A stretch of 64,000 nucleotides of DNA from Clostridium sp. KNHs205 (GTDB lineage Bacteria > Bacillota > Clostridia > Lachnospirales > Lachnospiraceae): positions 662,001-726,000 of the forward strand of contig NZ_JNLE01000003.1 in NCBI RefSeq assembly GCF_000702945.1, given 5' to 3'. The position numbers and the translations under genes were made by a program. The notes below the pieces were generated by a model. That model did no database searches and was not told where the DNA came from. It saw only the letters and a program-made list of their open reading frames with translations. Shown one piece after another: positions 63,213 through 64,000 of this stretch (its first letter is position 1; each line of letters starts with the position of its first letter).

Positions 63213-64000
63213 TTATGCCATGTGATCTGTCATCAGACCCCATATGAAACAAGCCAATTCTCTAGCGACTGCTGTTGCTGCTACATTTCGATTCGTGTTA
63301 TTTTTTAATGTCATCCTGTAAAACTTCCTTCGGAGTCTTTCGTTCGCTTTATCTGCATAGGCTATTACTTGTGCAGAATTTCCCTTCTGTCTTCTCTTTA
63401 GATCTAACGACTTATGTCCGATGGCACCTCTTGTATAACTTTGTGCCGATTCTACTAAAAGCTTTCTGATATGAGAATTTCCAGCTTTGGTAATACCTAT
63501 TCGTTTCTGCTTTTCTCCACTGGAATCTTCCCCGGGTACAAGTCCCAGGTAGGCAGCATATTTTTCTGCTTTGGCGAATCGCACAAAATCGCCTGTCTCA
63601 ACTACAACAGATAATGCCGTATGTGTTTTTACACCTATAAAACAACGAAGCTTCTTCACTTTTTCCTGATACCTCTCACCGCAAGCCAGTTCCTCTATTC
63701 TTTGGTCAAACCTTGCAATTTTATCGGTAAGATATTCGTAGGTAATAAAATATTCCTCCAGACTTTCTTGTATAAGGCCACCCAGATTTAAAGATTTTAA
63801 CCAATCTATATGCTTAAGGGTCCAGTAGTTTTTACCCTCTGTAAAATGAAACCCTTGCCGGAGAACCAACGCCAGAATCTGTTGTTTTACGATTTTTAAT
63901 GCTTTCTTGTTATCGTCACGCATACGGAGATATTCCTTTACCGCTTCGTCCTCTTCCGTTGGTATATGCACCGCACTATAGGTGTGAAATGCGAGGCATC
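63213..64000 (-). CDS. IS110-family transposase, C-terminal part (5' end off the window)
   Basis: C-terminal two thirds of an IS110/IS1111-type DEDD transposase. The Transposase_20 region is intact (LRCFIGVKTHTALSVVVETG, then KYAAYLGLVPGEDSSGEKQK and GITKAGNSHIRKLLVESA). A GTG at 63971 opens a shorter frame, but the same frame runs open to the window edge (CLAFHTYSAVHIPTEED), so the N-terminal DEDD domain is outside. No inactivating lesion is visible. The 3' non-coding end reaches about 62800-62820, by inference. Confidence 0.88.
   Translation of the reverse strand, partial: CLAFHTYSAVHIPTEEDEAVKEYLRMRDDNKKALKIVKQQILALVLRQGFHFTEGKNYWTLKHIDWLKSLNLGGLIQESLEEYFITYEYLTDKIARFDQRIEELACGERYQEKVKKLRCFIGVKTHTALSVVVETGDFVRFAKAEKYAAYLGLVPGEDSSGEKQKRIGITKAGNSHIRKLLVESAQSYTRGAIGHKSLDLKRRQKGNSAQVIAYADKANERLRRKFYRMTLKNNTNRNVAATAVARELACFIWGLMTDHMA

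Overview
The window looks like chromosome from a low-to-moderate GC anaerobic Firmicute, most likely a Lachnospiraceae (Clostridium cluster XIVa) relative. This rests on AGGAGG-type ribosome sites, a clostridial-style gene set (phosphoketolase, AGCS symporter with glycine riboswitch, subtilisin-like S8 peptidases, spore-type ferritin-like protein, ECF vitamin transporter) and many lipoprotein binding proteins. The species assignment is inference; no rRNA is present.

Layout. 1-4.8 kb: a short valyl-tRNA synthetase (5' end probably off the window) convergent with a phosphoketolase. 5.2-10.8 kb: a complete branched-chain amino acid ABC operon (livJHMGF type) behind an unusual hairpin-rich leader; its terminator carries a group II intron with an intact maturase (10.8-12.7 kb). 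12.8-14.8 kb: a MutM/Nei-family protein whose 3' end runs into a 13-bp tandem repeat, then an SDR oxidoreductase. 15.2-22 kb: a sucrose/oligosaccharide locus (binding protein, two permeases, sucrose phosphorylase, LacI regulator) that is visibly decaying: a GH32 fructosidase is reduced to a fused N/C-terminal remnant and the fructokinase has lost its N-terminal third. 22-27.2 kb: a methyltransferase/TPR protein, a 20-bp tandem repeat array, a PAS-GGDEF-like-LuxR regulator and a divergent chemotaxis receptor. 27.4-34.1 kb: an AGCS symporter under a tandem glycine riboswitch, divergent from a MoxR/DUF58/transglutaminase operon. 34.2-35.3 kb: a ferritin-like protein and a small membrane protein.

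35.4-45.1 kb holds two adjacent minus-strand modules typical of antimicrobial-peptide sensing and resistance: (a) response regulator, histidine kinase, ABC ATPase and two ABC-2 permeases of the lantibiotic-immunity type; (b) excisionase-like HTH, response regulator, histidine kinase, ABC ATPase and FtsX-type permease. The response regulator of module (b) is interrupted by one in-frame TAA. 45.3-50 kb: a secreted Ig-like (BIG2) protein, tRNA-Gly(CCC), an ECF S-component of probable NiaX type, a 257-bp MITE-like inverted-repeat element, an MFS transporter and an O6-alkylguanine-DNA methyltransferase followed by diverged intergenic repeats. 50-62.5 kb: housekeeping and stress genes (two HAD phosphatases, exonuclease III, GNAT, cyclase, M42 peptidase, Csp-like S8 peptidase beside a collapsed paralogue, UvrC-like GIY-YIG protein, HxlR and AraC regulators, azoreductase). 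62.6-64 kb: a 116-bp palindrome and the 3' part of an IS110-family element with a candidate structured RNA next to the transposase stop.

No clearly undescribed multi-gene defence or biosynthetic system was recognised. The most notable signals are several gene-decay events, the terminator-borne intron, the repeat arrays, the MITE-like element, the structured leaders and the IS110/palindrome junction. Several start sites were reassigned from ribosome-binding-site spacing (for example TTG starts at 20408, 37007, 36215, 37923 and 39667).
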